DNA of 45,389 nucleotides from contig SKIB01000068.1 of NCBI GenBank assembly GCA_007116635.1, positions 1 to 45,389 on the forward strand. The letters are read 5' to 3'. The stretch is from Saccharospirillaceae bacterium (lineage in GTDB: Bacteria > Pseudomonadota > Gammaproteobacteria > Pseudomonadales > Natronospirillaceae). Both the position numbers and the translations under genes were made by a program. Shown piece after piece: positions 8,952-17,426 of this stretch (its first letter is position 1; each line of letters starts with the position of its first letter). The notes under the pieces were generated by a model. That model was not told the origin of the DNA. It did no database searches and saw only the letters and a list, made by a program, of their open reading frames with translations.

Positions 8952-9734
8952 TTAAAAACGCCCAGTCAAGCCGATGTATGCACCAGAAAAGCCCAGTTGC
9001 GAATGTAGATCCTCATCAATCGAATCTCCATCTAACTGGATACTAAATGAGCGCCAACCGGCTTCAGCACCCACCTTGGCAATGATATTGGTTGGCAGAG
9101 GCAGGTAGGCTCTGGTGAACACTTGGTAGTCAAGCACACTGGAATCGCCCAGAGGTAAAAACTGCGCATTACTGCCCACTTCAGCATCAATGCCAGGAAT
9201 GAAAAATAGTGGTACTTCTGCCCCTAAATAGAACATCGGCAAGGGCAACATGAATTGCTCATCTTCCGATTGACCTGCACCAGACAGCTCAACACCACCG
9301 CGCAACAGCTTCACACTGGCGCCAAAATGAATATCAGCCAAGGGCACTAAAGGCACACCCCAGAACAAAGTAAAGTCGGTATTGCTTAGGTCAACCGCCA
9401 TATCCAACTTGGTTGCATCATTGGGTAGCTTAATACCAGCGAAATTAAAGCCCGCAAGATCAGCTATGTCCGGATTACCACTGAGCTGTACATTGGTCTG
9501 ACGCAGTGCAACATTTGGGATAAAGGGAATGGGGTGCTGGAAGCGAGCCTGTAAGAACAGGCCAGTGTCTGCCCCCAGCTTCAGCTCATCCGTTACATCA
9601 AAGCCAACAATGTTGTCGTCGCCACCTACGGACGGCAACCACATGCCAGCAGTGACATCGGCCTGAAAGCCAAGCTTAGCGGAAGCCGTGCTAGCCACAA
9701 CCAAGCACAGAGCGGTCATTGCAAATTTTTTCAT
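8952..9734 (-). CDS. Putative outer-membrane β-barrel protein (TIGR04219-like)
   Basis: A 260-residue exported protein. The signal peptide MKKFAMTALCLVVASTASA is followed by alternating hydrophobic/polar strands. The N-terminal AGMWLPSVGG and the repeated short β-strand pattern resemble the TIGR04219 outer-membrane family. It ends in phenylalanine (IGLTGRF), the usual BAM recognition signature. Its Shine–Dalgarno (AGGAGAG) lies in the purC 3' end and only 9 bases separate the genes, so it should be co-transcribed with dapA–bamC–purC. The function is unknown; no enzymatic motif is seen. The outer-membrane call is firmer than the family call. Confidence 0.75.
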   Translation of the reverse strand: MKKFAMTALCLVVASTASAKLGFQADVTAGMWLPSVGGDDNIVGFDVTDELKLGADTGLFLQARFQHPIPFIPNVALRQTNVQLSGNPDIADLAGFNFAGIKLPNDATKLDMAVDLSNTDFTLFWGVPLVPLADIHFGASVKLLRGGVELSGAGQSEDEQFMLPLPMFYLGAEVPLFFIPGIDAEVGSNAQFLPLGDSSVLDYQVFTRAYLPLPTNIIAKVGAEAGWRSFSIQLDGDSIDEDLHSQLGFSGAYIGLTGRF

Positions 9735-9743
9735 CTGTCTCTC

Positions 9744-10457
9744 CTAGTTAAGAGGCACACCCAAACGGCGAGCCACCTCTTCGTAATATTCGATGACTTG
9801 ACCCAAACCTTGGCGGAAGCGGTCTTTGTCCATTTTTTCTAATGTCTGCTTGTCCCAAAGACGGCAGCCGTCGGGTGAAAACTCATCACCCAAAACCATC
9901 TGATCTTGATGCAAGCCAAACTCCAGTTTGTAATCTACCAAGTATAGACCCGCTTGATCAAACAATTGGCTTAATAGTTCATTAACACGCAAGGACAAAG
10001 CCTTCATTTCTTGCATTTGCGCATCCGTTGCCCAGCCAAAGGTAATCACATGGCTGTCGTTGATCATGGGGTCGCCCAGGCTGTCGTCCTTGTAAAAGAA
10101 CTCAAACACCGCAGGTTCAAGCACTTTGCCCTCTTCTAGGCCTAAACGACGACAGATACTACCGGCTGCACGATTACGCACCACGCACTCAACAGGTAAC
10201 ATCTGCAAGCGCTTAACCAAGGACTGATTGGCAGACAGCAGGGCTACATGATGGGTTGGCACACCATTGTTAGAAAGATACTCCATGATAAAGGCGTTGA
10301 ATCTGTTGTTGACTTCGCCCTTACGCGCAAGCTGCTCTAACTTTTTGCCATCAAAGGCTGAGGTATCATTGCGGTACTCCATTACCAGCAAATCTGCCTG
10401 CTCGGTGGTGTAAGCGGATTTGGCCTTGCCCTTATAGAGTAAATCGATTTTTTGCAT
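9744..10457 (-). CDS. purC: Phosphoribosylaminoimidazole-succinocarboxamide synthase PurC
   Basis: The purine-pathway SAICAR synthetase, joining aspartate to CAIR with ATP. The 237-residue length is standard. Motifs include [16 protein letters not shown] at the start, [12 protein letters not shown] near 107–117, and [12 protein letters not shown] with [12 protein letters not shown] near 170–200, which hold ATP/Mg and substrate ligands. It is downstream of the bamC-like gene in the conserved dapA–bamC–purC order and upstream of a closely spaced outer-membrane protein gene. Confidence 0.97.
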   Translation of the reverse strand: MQKIDLLYKGKAKSAYTTEQADLLVMEYRNDTSAFDGKKLEQLARKGEVNNRFNAFIMEYLSNNGVPTHHVALLSANQSLVKRLQMLPVECVVRNRAAGSICRRLGLEEGKVLEPAVFEFFYKDDSLGDPMINDSHVITFGWATDAQMQEMKALSLRVNELLSQLFDQAGLYLVDYKLEFGLHQDQMVLGDEFSPDGCRLWDKQTLEKMDKDRFRQGLGQVIEYYEEVARRLGVPLN

Positions 10458-10473
10458 GGGATAGATCTTCCAA

Positions 10474-11049
10474 CTAGGAATTAAGTAATAATTCAGATAA
10501 CTGATTAAAAATGTCTTGTCTTAGCTCGGGTTCTGGTTGAACTTCATTATAGCGCCACAGACTGATACGGCTGTGCTCACCCATCTCACTGAAAGAGATA
10601 AACAGTCTTGCGTCTTGCCAGGTAAAGATGGAAACCAGGGCAGAGCGCTCTTTGGCACGAAAGGCATCGGACGCCAACTCCAATCGAGCACTGGTCAGGT
10701 CCTCACGCACCACGCGTACACCCTGCTCACGGAAGTAATCAGCAATGAGTTGCATGGCCTGCTCCACAGACAAAGGAACTCCCAAGACCGGAACACCATT
10801 ACCATCAAAGCCCAGCCCTAAACGATAATCTAGCCGTTGCTCTTCCGCCTGCCAGGCTGGCACAGGTCGAATACTGAGTTCAGAAACCTCAGTACGCTGA
10901 CCCTCAGGCATTAAAAACGGATCTTCCTGAACATGATCAAGCCTAGGCTTTAGCCCTTCCGACACCAAGTCAACATTTGTACTAATTTTAGGACCCGTGC
11001 TACAGCCAACCAAAAAAATGAATGCTGAAATCAACAGTATTGTTTTCAT
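10474..11049 (-). CDS. bamC: BamC-like outer-membrane lipoprotein (short, divergent)
   Basis: A 191-residue lipoprotein. The signal peptide [16 protein letters not shown] has a lipobox LVGC with Cys16 as the lipidated residue. Position between dapA and purC is that of bamC (nlpB), a lipoprotein of the β-barrel assembly machine. The sequence keeps a BamC-like flow: a disordered N-terminus, then one small α/β domain ([25 protein letters not shown]). At 191 residues it is much shorter than E. coli BamC (about 344), as if one of the two helix-grip domains were missing. The ATG overlaps the dapA stop by four bases. The name rests mainly on synteny. Confidence 0.7.
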   Translation of the reverse strand: MKTILLISAFIFLVGCSTGPKISTNVDLVSEGLKPRLDHVQEDPFLMPEGQRTEVSELSIRPVPAWQAEEQRLDYRLGLGFDGNGVPVLGVPLSVEQAMQLIADYFREQGVRVVREDLTSARLELASDAFRAKERSALVSIFTWQDARLFISFSEMGEHSRISLWRYNEVQPEPELRQDIFNQLSELLLNS

Positions 11050-11918
11050 GCCGTGACTCCTGAGTGATACAAAGCATCCTGTAGCCTTGCATGAAATTCA
11101 TCAGCTAGGACCGTTAAAGGCAAGCGTATTCCCTCTGGAATTAAGCCCATATGGTTAAGAGCATATTTCACAGGAATAGGATTGGCCTCAACAAATAACG
11201 ATTGATGTAGTGGCATTAACAGATTGTTGATTCTGGTTGCCTGCTCTATTTCACCAGCCACAGAGAGATCACATAGATTTCGCATGGCTTTGGGTGCGAC
11301 ATTAGCGGTAACTGAAACCACACCATGCCCACCCTGGAGCATAAAGTCCATACTGGTAGCATCATCCCCAGACAATAAAATAAAATCAGGGCAAAGCTGC
11401 TTGATTTCTCTCATACGCTCAATGCTGCCAGTAGCCTCTTTGATACCAATGATGTTCTTTTCTGACTGCAATCTTGCAATGGTAACTGGCAATAGGTCGC
11501 AGGCTGTACGACCCGGAACATTGTAAAGTAGTTGCGGAATGTCAACCTCAGACAAAGCACGAAAGTGCTGATACAGACCTTCTTGACTTGGCTTATTGTA
11601 ATATGGAGTGACCAGCAAACAAGCATCAGCACCAAGGTCTTTAGCTCGCCCAGTTAGCTCAACGGCTTCCCAAGTAGCATTGGCTCCAGTACCGGCAATC
11701 ACAGGCACCTGCTTGTTAACCTTGTCAATGACGAAACGAATGACCTCTGTATGCTCAGCAACACTTAGGGTCGCAGACTCACCGGTGGTACCAACAGCCA
11801 CTATACCCTGAGTGCCATTAAGCAAATGGAATTCAATCAGACCTTCCAAAGATTGCCAACAGACCTCCCCTGAATCACGCATTGGTGTTACCAAAGCCAC
11901 CATGCTGCCACCGATCAT
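11046..11918 (-). CDS. dapA: 4-hydroxy-tetrahydrodipicolinate synthase DapA
   Basis: Condenses pyruvate with aspartate semialdehyde, the committed step to diaminopimelate and lysine. The 290 residues form the expected TIM barrel. GTTGESATLS near 43–52, VTPYYNKPSQ with the catalytic Tyr, YNVPGRTACDL, and IIGIKEATGS with the Schiff-base Lys are all present. It is first in the operon and divergent from the Bcp-like gene across a 126-base gap that must hold both promoters. Length is as usual for the family. Confidence 0.97.
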   Translation of the reverse strand: MIGGSMVALVTPMRDSGEVCWQSLEGLIEFHLLNGTQGIVAVGTTGESATLSVAEHTEVIRFVIDKVNKQVPVIAGTGANATWEAVELTGRAKDLGADACLLVTPYYNKPSQEGLYQHFRALSEVDIPQLLYNVPGRTACDLLPVTIARLQSEKNIIGIKEATGSIERMREIKQLCPDFILLSGDDATSMDFMLQGGHGVVSVTANVAPKAMRNLCDLSVAGEIEQATRINNLLMPLHQSLFVEANPIPVKYALNHMGLIPEGIRLPLTVLADEFHARLQDALYHSGVTA

Positions 11919-12044
11919 TCATACCCCCAGAGATTTTTAACCAAATCTAAAAAAATGAGCCATACTTTAACATAGTGCTTTGTTGGCCAACAGCCTGAGA
12001 CCAGCAAATCCTCAGCCAAAGCCTTGCAATAGGAGTAATGAGAA

Positions 12045-12536
12045 ATGAGCAAAAGCTTGCAGCAAATCATACAAGGGTGCCAAGGCCAGGCAAGCCTTGA
12101 TCTAAGAAAGCAGATTATGACCGCATCTGAACGATCAATCATTCTATACTTCTTTCGCCGTGGATTTTCACCAAGATGCCGACTTCAGGCTCAGGACTTC
12201 TGCTCCCAACATGACAACTTCCTTTCTCTAAATACACAAATAATTGGCATATCGAGAGAAAGCGCGCAACAGCAACTGGATTTTAGCCGAACAATGAAAA
12301 TCACATTTCCATTGGTCAGTGATGAAGAAGACGAGCTTTGCCACGCTTTTGGACTTTTACACAGTTCGCAACTGGGGCAAAAGCAAATTCTCAAGCTCAA
12401 ACCCAGCACTTTTTTATTCAGCCCAACAGGTAAATTAGTCAAGTTTTGGCACGACTGCCAGGAGCCGGGGATGGTACAGCAAGTATTAAATCAATGTCAG
12501 GCTCAATGGAACCTAGAACAGCGGTCAGCCAGCTAA
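12045..12536 (+). CDS. bcp: Bcp/PrxQ-like peroxiredoxin, divergent
   Basis: A 163-residue AhpC/TSA-fold protein in the place where bcp is found next to dapA. The peroxidatic site reads FSPRC (Cys45) where Bcp has TPGC. The usual Bcp resolving cysteine five residues later is Gln50, but another cysteine lies at 53 (DFCSQH). The later SDEEDELCHAFGLL matches the Bcp 'SDED..VC..FGV' region. The N-terminal 25 residues lack the usual 'G..AP.F.L' motif. It may be a 1-Cys or rewired 2-Cys enzyme, or a redox protein without peroxidase activity. AGGAG precedes the ATG. Confidence 0.8.
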   Translation: MSKSLQQIIQGCQGQASLDLRKQIMTASERSIILYFFRRGFSPRCRLQAQDFCSQHDNFLSLNTQIIGISRESAQQQLDFSRTMKITFPLVSDEEDELCHAFGLLHSSQLGQKQILKLKPSTFLFSPTGKLVKFWHDCQEPGMVQQVLNQCQAQWNLEQRSAS

Positions 12537-12633
12537 CAGCGAACTTGCCAGCACACAAACATTGGTGCGCAAACACCGAGGCTCCTTCCTTGCATAACAA
12601 GCTAGCCATATTACTTACAGACTGCCTGATCAA

Positions 12634-13719
12634 TCAGTCCTGACTCTTTGTAGTATCATCTTCCAAGCTTGGCCAAGCATGCCAGGTAGCCTTAACCAAA
12701 GTTGCCAAAGGAATGGCGAAAAATACGCCCCAAATCCCCCACAATCCACCAAACACTAACACCGCGATAATAATCCACAGGGGGTGTAGATTGACCACCT
12801 CTGAAAACAACAGGGGTACTAGCAGGTTACCATCCAATGCTTGAATGATCAGATAAGAAACAACAATGGAATAAAATTGAGCGCCAAGCCCAAACTGAAA
12901 CAAGGCAACCAGGGTTACAGGAATGGTAACCAAGGCTGCCCCCACATAGGGAATTAAGACAGAAAAGCCAACCAAGACCGCAAGCAAAGCAGCGTAATTC
13001 AGACCAAAAAAGCTAAAAACCAAATAACTAACTAGGGCTACGATCATCATTTCTATGGCCTTGCCCCGCACATAGTTTGAAACTTGCTGGTCGACTTCTT
13101 TAGCAATGCGGTTAAGTGCCGCACGCTGGCGAGGCAGTGCATCCTGTACCTTTTGCCAAAACAAACGCCTGTCTTTCAACAAAAAGAACACCATTAAGGG
13201 CACCACAATGCTGTATATCATTAACAAGAACAGGGTATTTAAACTGGACAAGGAGTAATTAAGTATAAAGGTCACCAGCGGACGACTGCGCATGGCCAGC
13301 TCATCAATATTCAGGTGAACAACCAAGGCTTCAAAATCGATCTCTGGCCAAGTTTCCGGATAAGTATCAGCAAAGGCAAGCAAGCTATCTTGCAAGTAAT
13401 TTAGCATTTTTGGGATATCTGACACCAAGGAAACGACCTGCGACCAGACCACTGGCAGCATTAGCAACAAGACCAAGAAAAAACCACCCAAAAATAAAAT
13501 GAAGATTGCACTCAAGGCAGCCCAATAAGGCATAACTCGATCCAACCTATCCACTAAAGGTGCCAAAAGATATGCAAACAACATGGCTGCAAAGACTGGA
13601 GCCAGAATGCTTCCCAACCACCAAATGACCAAGGCAGCGGCCAAGGATAAAAACAAAAGTATAATAGCCTCTTCATGAGAGAAATGTTTCCGCAGCCATT
13701 TTTTTACAAAGTCAGTCAT
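12634..13719 (-). CDS. perM: PerM/AI-2E-type transporter family membrane protein
   Basis: A 361-residue polytopic protein with about eight membrane segments. A cytoplasmic start is followed by LSLAAALVIWWLGSILAPVFAAMLFAYLLAPLVDRL and a large soluble loop (about 95–150). The C-terminal block GFSVLIPYVGAALVTIPV and IQALDGNLLVPLLFSEVVNLHP is the family signature (YdiK/PerM/TqsA). Substrates vary or are unknown. The ATG at 13719 is preferred to one 12 codons upstream because it matches the family start; it overlaps the end of the TusA-like gene. The neighbourhood (Bcp, TusA-like, BepA-like) matches that of perM in other gammaproteobacteria. Confidence 0.85.
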   Translation of the reverse strand: MTDFVKKWLRKHFSHEEAIILLFLSLAAALVIWWLGSILAPVFAAMLFAYLLAPLVDRLDRVMPYWAALSAIFILFLGGFFLVLLLMLPVVWSQVVSLVSDIPKMLNYLQDSLLAFADTYPETWPEIDFEALVVHLNIDELAMRSRPLVTFILNYSLSSLNTLFLLMIYSIVVPLMVFFLLKDRRLFWQKVQDALPRQRAALNRIAKEVDQQVSNYVRGKAIEMMIVALVSYLVFSFFGLNYAALLAVLVGFSVLIPYVGAALVTIPVTLVALFQFGLGAQFYSIVVSYLIIQALDGNLLVPLLFSEVVNLHPLWIIIAVLVFGGLWGIWGVFFAIPLATLVKATWHAWPSLEDDTTKSQD

Positions 13720-13975
13720 GAACAACCCGCAGTAGTAATCGGTAATGATTATCAAATTCTTCTAAATCAATTATGGACAAAGCCTGGCCAACAGGAGCAT
13801 AAGAATTAAGCCAGGCAGGAATGTCTCGCCAGCTTGCTGGATCGTCAAAGAGTAATTCTATTTCACCCTGTTTGACAACCTGATTAATGGCAAGCTTAAG
13901 TTTTAGCAAGGGCATTGGACATCTTAGGCCTCTTGCATCTACAGTAGATAAAAATATGTCTCCGGTAAGGGTCAA
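13712..13975 (-). CDS. TusA/SirA-family sulfur carrier-like protein
   Basis: A small protein (about 87 residues) with the family core VDARGLRCPMPLLKLKLAINQV, whose CPMP cysteine carries persulfide in TusA-like proteins. The Pseudomonas protein in this gene position (PA1006) has been linked to molybdenum homeostasis. The start is uncertain. An ATG at 13993 has no Shine–Dalgarno and sits right next to a TATAAA −10-like element (13999–13994). A TTG at 13975 follows GAGAGG at six bases and is chosen here. Either way it begins at or overlaps the divergent BepA-like start. PerM overlaps its 3' end. Confidence 0.8.
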   Translation of the reverse strand: MTLTGDIFLSTVDARGLRCPMPLLKLKLAINQVVKQGEIELLFDDPASWRDIPAWLNSYAPVGQALSIIDLEEFDNHYRLLLRVVHD

Positions 13976-15309
13976 TGCACACCTCTCAATCATTTTATAA
14001 AATTTGCATCGTCCTGATATTAGCATGGCTAATACCTGTCAAAGCCGAAACTTCACCCTTTGCCGAGACCACTGCCAGCATCACCGAGAAACAGGGGCAA
14101 CTCATAGCCGAAGGCTGGAAAAGACGAGTTAACGCTAGCCAAAGCCAAACAGATCTCAGTGTTCAATATTACTTGCAACAACTAGCAGATGAGCTAGCAC
14201 AGGCTGGCAGTCTGCAACTCAACAATCTCTCTTTGGCTTTAATTCATAACAACAGCTTTAATGCTTTTGCCGGACTTGGAGAGTTTATGGGTGTCTACCA
14301 GGGCTTGCTATATCATCTTGATGACGAAGACGCCCTAGCCAGTATTTTAGCTCATGAACTAGGCCATATGCACGCCAGACATATTGAGCGACTGATTGAA
14401 CGACAAAAAAACCTTGGCGCTACCAATCTTGGAAGCTTGATTAGCGGACTCATCATTGCCTCTACCTTGGATGCACAAGCTGGAATGGCGATCGTTCTTA
14501 GTGGCCAGGCTCTTACCATCAATCAATTACTCAGCTTCAGTCGTAACAATGAAACCGAAGCAGACCAAATAGCTGGTAAATTACTTGAAGCCGCAGGCCG
14601 TGACCGCCACGGTTTTCAGCGAGCCATGTCACAAATTGCCAGGCAACAGCAAGTCATGGGTACCGCTCCGGCCTGGTTGAGCAGCCATCCCCTAGCCGAA
14701 GCTCGTCTAGCCACCGATCTTAACCCAAGACAGCAGAGCCAGGCCCCCGGACCTGAATTGGATTTTTGGGCAGCCAAAACTCGAGTCATGCGCTCAAGCC
14801 TACCCAGCCAAGCCCCTTCTTGGGCGCATGAATTGAACACCCTAATACAAAAGCCAGAAAAAACAGAGCAACACTGGCAAGAACTACTGGTCACATTAGA
14901 AGACAAAAATGCCAGACTGGCGCAAATCACTCTCATTGAACTGATTTGTCAACAAAGCTTACCCCAATGCAAAACATTGACTCAAACTCAACTGTTGATC
15001 GATCCCGATCAGCCCGCGCTACGCATTGCCTTGGTCGACCACAAGATTCAAAATCAAGATTATGCTTCTGCTTGGCGAACCCTACAGGCTAGTAATCAGG
15101 CGCTACAAAGAGAACCTGCCTACTGGCAACGCCGTGCTCTACTGCTGAACCAATTAGAACAACCCATTGCTGCAATCTCAGCACAGGGACAATGGATGTG
15201 GTGGCGCGGCCAAGAAGACCTTGCCTTGCAATACCTTGAAAACCAGAGCAGAAGACTTGGCGATCAATCGCTCAGACAACTCTGGCAGCAACTCAATGAC
15301 AACAGGTAA
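13975..15309 (+). CDS. bepA: BepA-like periplasmic M48 zinc metalloprotease with TPR-like tail
   Basis: The outer-membrane assembly protease/chaperone family (YfgC/BepA) that helps LptD and BAM substrates fold or degrades failures. The 444 residues include a signal peptide ending near VKAE and an M48 catalytic domain with HELGH (His127) and a third ligand Glu in NNETEADQIAG (near 193–197). A C-terminal helical region with Trp/Gln-rich TPR-like repeats follows from about residue 270. It is slightly shorter than E. coli BepA (487). TAAGG precedes the ATG. It is divergent from the TusA-like gene and convergent with nadA. Confidence 0.88.
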   Translation: MHTSQSFYKICIVLILAWLIPVKAETSPFAETTASITEKQGQLIAEGWKRRVNASQSQTDLSVQYYLQQLADELAQAGSLQLNNLSLALIHNNSFNAFAGLGEFMGVYQGLLYHLDDEDALASILAHELGHMHARHIERLIERQKNLGATNLGSLISGLIIASTLDAQAGMAIVLSGQALTINQLLSFSRNNETEADQIAGKLLEAAGRDRHGFQRAMSQIARQQQVMGTAPAWLSSHPLAEARLATDLNPRQQSQAPGPELDFWAAKTRVMRSSLPSQAPSWAHELNTLIQKPEKTEQHWQELLVTLEDKNARLAQITLIELICQQSLPQCKTLTQTQLLIDPDQPALRIALVDHKIQNQDYASAWRTLQASNQALQREPAYWQRRALLLNQLEQPIAAISAQGQWMWWRGQEDLALQYLENQSRRLGDQSLRQLWQQLNDNR

Positions 15310-15345
15310 AGTAAGCCTCAGTGTAGCGACCCGAACCGCCAAAGA

Positions 15346-16371
15346 CTAGAGAGACCGGGCAAACTCTAGCATCTTCTCCAAAGGTTTGATGGCAGCCAAC
15401 CTAGTATGCTCTTCTACTTCAATTGCCTGCGGATCCTGCAAGGATTTTTCTAACTGATCCAGGCTATTCATCGCCATCCAAGGACAGTGTGCACAGGAAC
15501 GGCAAGTGGCACCATTACCAGCAGTGGGAGCCTCAATAAATAATTTATCAGGAGAGGCTTGCTGCATTTTATAAAAAATACCGCGATCCGTTGCCACAAT
15601 AAAACGCTTATTGGGTAAATTCATAGAGGCCTTTAACAGCTGGGTTGTTGAACCCACCACGTCAGCCAGCTCAACAATGGCGGCAGGCGACTCTGGATGA
15701 ACAAGAATGGCGGCATCAGGATAAAGGGCCATGAGATCGGCAAGAGCCTTGGCCTTAAACTCCTCATGAACAATGCAGCTACCCTGCCATAAAAGCATGT
15801 CGGCACCTGTTTTATTGGCTAAATAGCCGCCAAGGTGACGATCTGGCGCCCACAATATGGACTGACCTTGATCTCGCAAATGCTCGATTAGTGGTACTGC
15901 AATACTCGAGGTAACAACCCAATCGGCCATGGCCTTCACTTTCGCTGAGGTATTAGCATAAACCACTAGTTGCCGCTCAGGGTGCAGCGCTTTGAACGAT
16001 TGAAGCTCTTCGGCTGGGCAACCCAGATCTAAGGAACAGGTTGCTTCAAGGGTTGGCATCAACACACGCTTTTCTGGGCTAAGAATTTTGGCTGTTTCAC
16101 CCATGAAGCGCACTCCAGCCACCATCAGAGTTGAAGCTGGGTGTTGCTGGCCAAACTTAGCCATCTCAAGAGAGTCACCAATGAAGCCGTGACTAAGCTC
16201 GGCCAACTCCTGAATCAAAGCATCGGTATAATAATGGGCCACCAAACAGACATTTTGCTGTTTTAATAGTTCAGCCAACTGAAGCAAGCGTTGCTGCTTG
16301 ACCTGAGGTGATAATACTGATTCTTGAGCAGTAACAGGCACATCAAATAGTGGAATCATACTTTGAGTCAT
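15346..16371 (-). CDS. nadA: Quinolinate synthase NadA
   Basis: Condenses iminoaspartate with dihydroxyacetone phosphate to quinolinate, the precursor of NAD; a cytosolic [4Fe-4S] enzyme. The 341 residues carry the three cluster ligands in [19 protein letters not shown] and the C-terminal [14 protein letters not shown]. Also present are [15 protein letters not shown] at the start and the domain motifs [12 protein letters not shown] and ADWVVTSS. The length is normal. It lies directly after the tRNA-Lys terminator. Confidence 0.97.
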   Translation of the reverse strand: MTQSMIPLFDVPVTAQESVLSPQVKQQRLLQLAELLKQQNVCLVAHYYTDALIQELAELSHGFIGDSLEMAKFGQQHPASTLMVAGVRFMGETAKILSPEKRVLMPTLEATCSLDLGCPAEELQSFKALHPERQLVVYANTSAKVKAMADWVVTSSIAVPLIEHLRDQGQSILWAPDRHLGGYLANKTGADMLLWQGSCIVHEEFKAKALADLMALYPDAAILVHPESPAAIVELADVVGSTTQLLKASMNLPNKRFIVATDRGIFYKMQQASPDKLFIEAPTAGNGATCRSCAHCPWMAMNSLDQLEKSLQDPQAIEVEEHTRLAAIKPLEKMLEFARSL

Positions 16372-16397
16372 TGACCTGTCCCTTTAGCAAATACAAA

Positions 16398-16423
16398 AAA
16401 AGGAAAAGCAAGCTTTTCCTTTT
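16398..16423 (-). terminator. Rho-independent terminator of the tRNA-Lys unit
   Basis: A perfect 12-bp stem AAAAGGAAAAGC/GCTTTTCCTTTT with a 2-base centre. It lies just after the second tRNA-Lys on the minus strand and is followed on that strand by Ts. It is AU-rich, with only four GC pairs, but well placed. Confidence 0.75.
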
Positions 16424-16430
16424 AAAAAAA

Positions 16431-16505
16431 TGGTGGGTCGTGTAGGATTCGAACCTACGACCAATTGGTTAAAAGCCAACTGCTCTACCACTGAGCTAAC
16501 GACCC
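16431..16505 (-). tRNA. tRNA-Lys (anticodon TTT), downstream copy
   Basis: 75 bases ending in an encoded CCA. It reads GGGTCGTTAGCTCAGT at the 5' end, anticodon loop CTTTTAA (anticodon TTT) and T-arm GGTTCGAATCC. The acceptor GGGTCGT pairs with ACGACCC. By eye it is identical to the copy at 16609–16683. Confidence 0.97.
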
Positions 16506-16608
16506 ATAAAAATATTATAAATAATCCAGATCCGAAAATAAAGTTTTTTTTGAAAGATGATACTAAAAAAACCTGTAAAACCAATAACTTAGACAACTCT
16601 TAGGTTAC

Positions 16609-16683
16609 TGGTGGGTCGTGTAGGATTCGAACCTACGACCAATTGGTTAAAAGCCAACTGCTCTACCACTGAGCTAACGACCC
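16609..16683 (-). tRNA. tRNA-Lys (anticodon TTT), promoter-proximal copy
   Basis: 75 bases, identical by eye to the downstream copy 103 bases away, with encoded CCA, anticodon loop CTTTTAA and the T-arm GGTTCGAATCC. A strong promoter (16698–16725) sits directly upstream. In pseudomonads the tRNA-Lys next to queC is a known integration site for genomic islands; none is present here. Confidence 0.97.
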
Positions 16684-16697
16684 TTTCGAGGTGCGCC

Positions 16698-16725
16698 ATT
16701 ATATAGGGTTTTCTCTATAGCGCAA
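16698..16725 (-). promoter_or_regulatory. Promoter of the tandem tRNA-Lys genes
   Basis: On the minus strand: −35-like TTGCGC (16725–16720), a 16-base spacer and a perfect −10 TATAAT (16703–16698). A GC-rich discriminator (GGCGCACC) follows, ahead of the tRNA. A GC-rich discriminator is typical of stringently controlled stable-RNA promoters. Confidence 0.75.
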
Positions 16726-16740
16726 TAGTTAAGATAAAAA

Positions 16741-17412
16741 TTATTGATACAGCGTAGCGTCCTCAAGACCTGCAGCAGCAAAACCTTGACGGCGTAGCTC
16801 GCAGCTGTCACAACGGCCGCAGGCTAGCCCCTGATCATTAGCTCGATAACAAGATACGGTCAAACGATAATCAAGACCAAGATCCGTGCCCTTTGCCACA
16901 ATCTCTGCCTTGGTCATGTTCTGTAACGGCGCATGAATACGAAATGCCCGCCCTTCAACACCATCCTTAGTCGCTAAGTTTGCCATTCGCTCAAAGGCAG
17001 CTATGAACTCAGCACGACAGTCTGGATAACCTGAATAATCCATGGCGTTAACGCCAATATAAATATCGTGAACAGCCCTAGCCTCTGCCAAGGCTAATGC
17101 AATGGAGAGAAACACAGTGTTGCGCGCAGGAACATAGGTAGAGGGTATACCGGTACTGGCACCCGCATCAGGTATATCTTGCTGGCTATCAACCAAAGAA
17201 GAGCCACCAAAACGATCAAGACTCAAGGGCACCACAAGGTGCTCATGCACTGAAAACTTCTCAACAAGACGCTCTGCAGCTAGCAGCTCAGCTCTATGGA
17301 GCTGACCGTAATCGAAGCTCAGGGCTAAAATTTTCTTACCCTGAGACTGTGCAATGGCAAGGACAGTGGCGGAATCCAACCCCCCAGAAAGCAACACAAT
17401 GGCAGTATTCAT
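16741..17412 (-). CDS. queC: 7-cyano-7-deazaguanine synthase QueC
   Basis: Converts 7-carboxy-7-deazaguanine to preQ0 with ATP and ammonia, in queuosine biosynthesis. The 223 residues hold the PP-loop [10 protein letters not shown] near 9–18, [18 protein letters not shown] and [13 protein letters not shown]. The C-terminal zinc site is C-(x7)-CGRC-DSC in the segment ending ELRRQGF. It starts 14 bases after the cpoB stop, so it is likely part of the tol–pal transcript. The partner queE, which commonly lies between cpoB and queC in pseudomonads, is not present. Confidence 0.96.
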   Translation of the reverse strand: MNTAIVLLSGGLDSATVLAIAQSQGKKILALSFDYGQLHRAELLAAERLVEKFSVHEHLVVPLSLDRFGGSSLVDSQQDIPDAGASTGIPSTYVPARNTVFLSIALALAEARAVHDIYIGVNAMDYSGYPDCRAEFIAAFERMANLATKDGVEGRAFRIHAPLQNMTKAEIVAKGTDLGLDYRLTVSCYRANDQGLACGRCDSCELRRQGFAAAGLEDATLYQ

Positions 17413-17426
17413 TAATGAACCTTAGA

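Noticed and set aside
16384-16596. ORF covering the tRNA-Lys and terminator on the minus strand
   Set aside because: It simply translates the tRNA and hairpin sequence.
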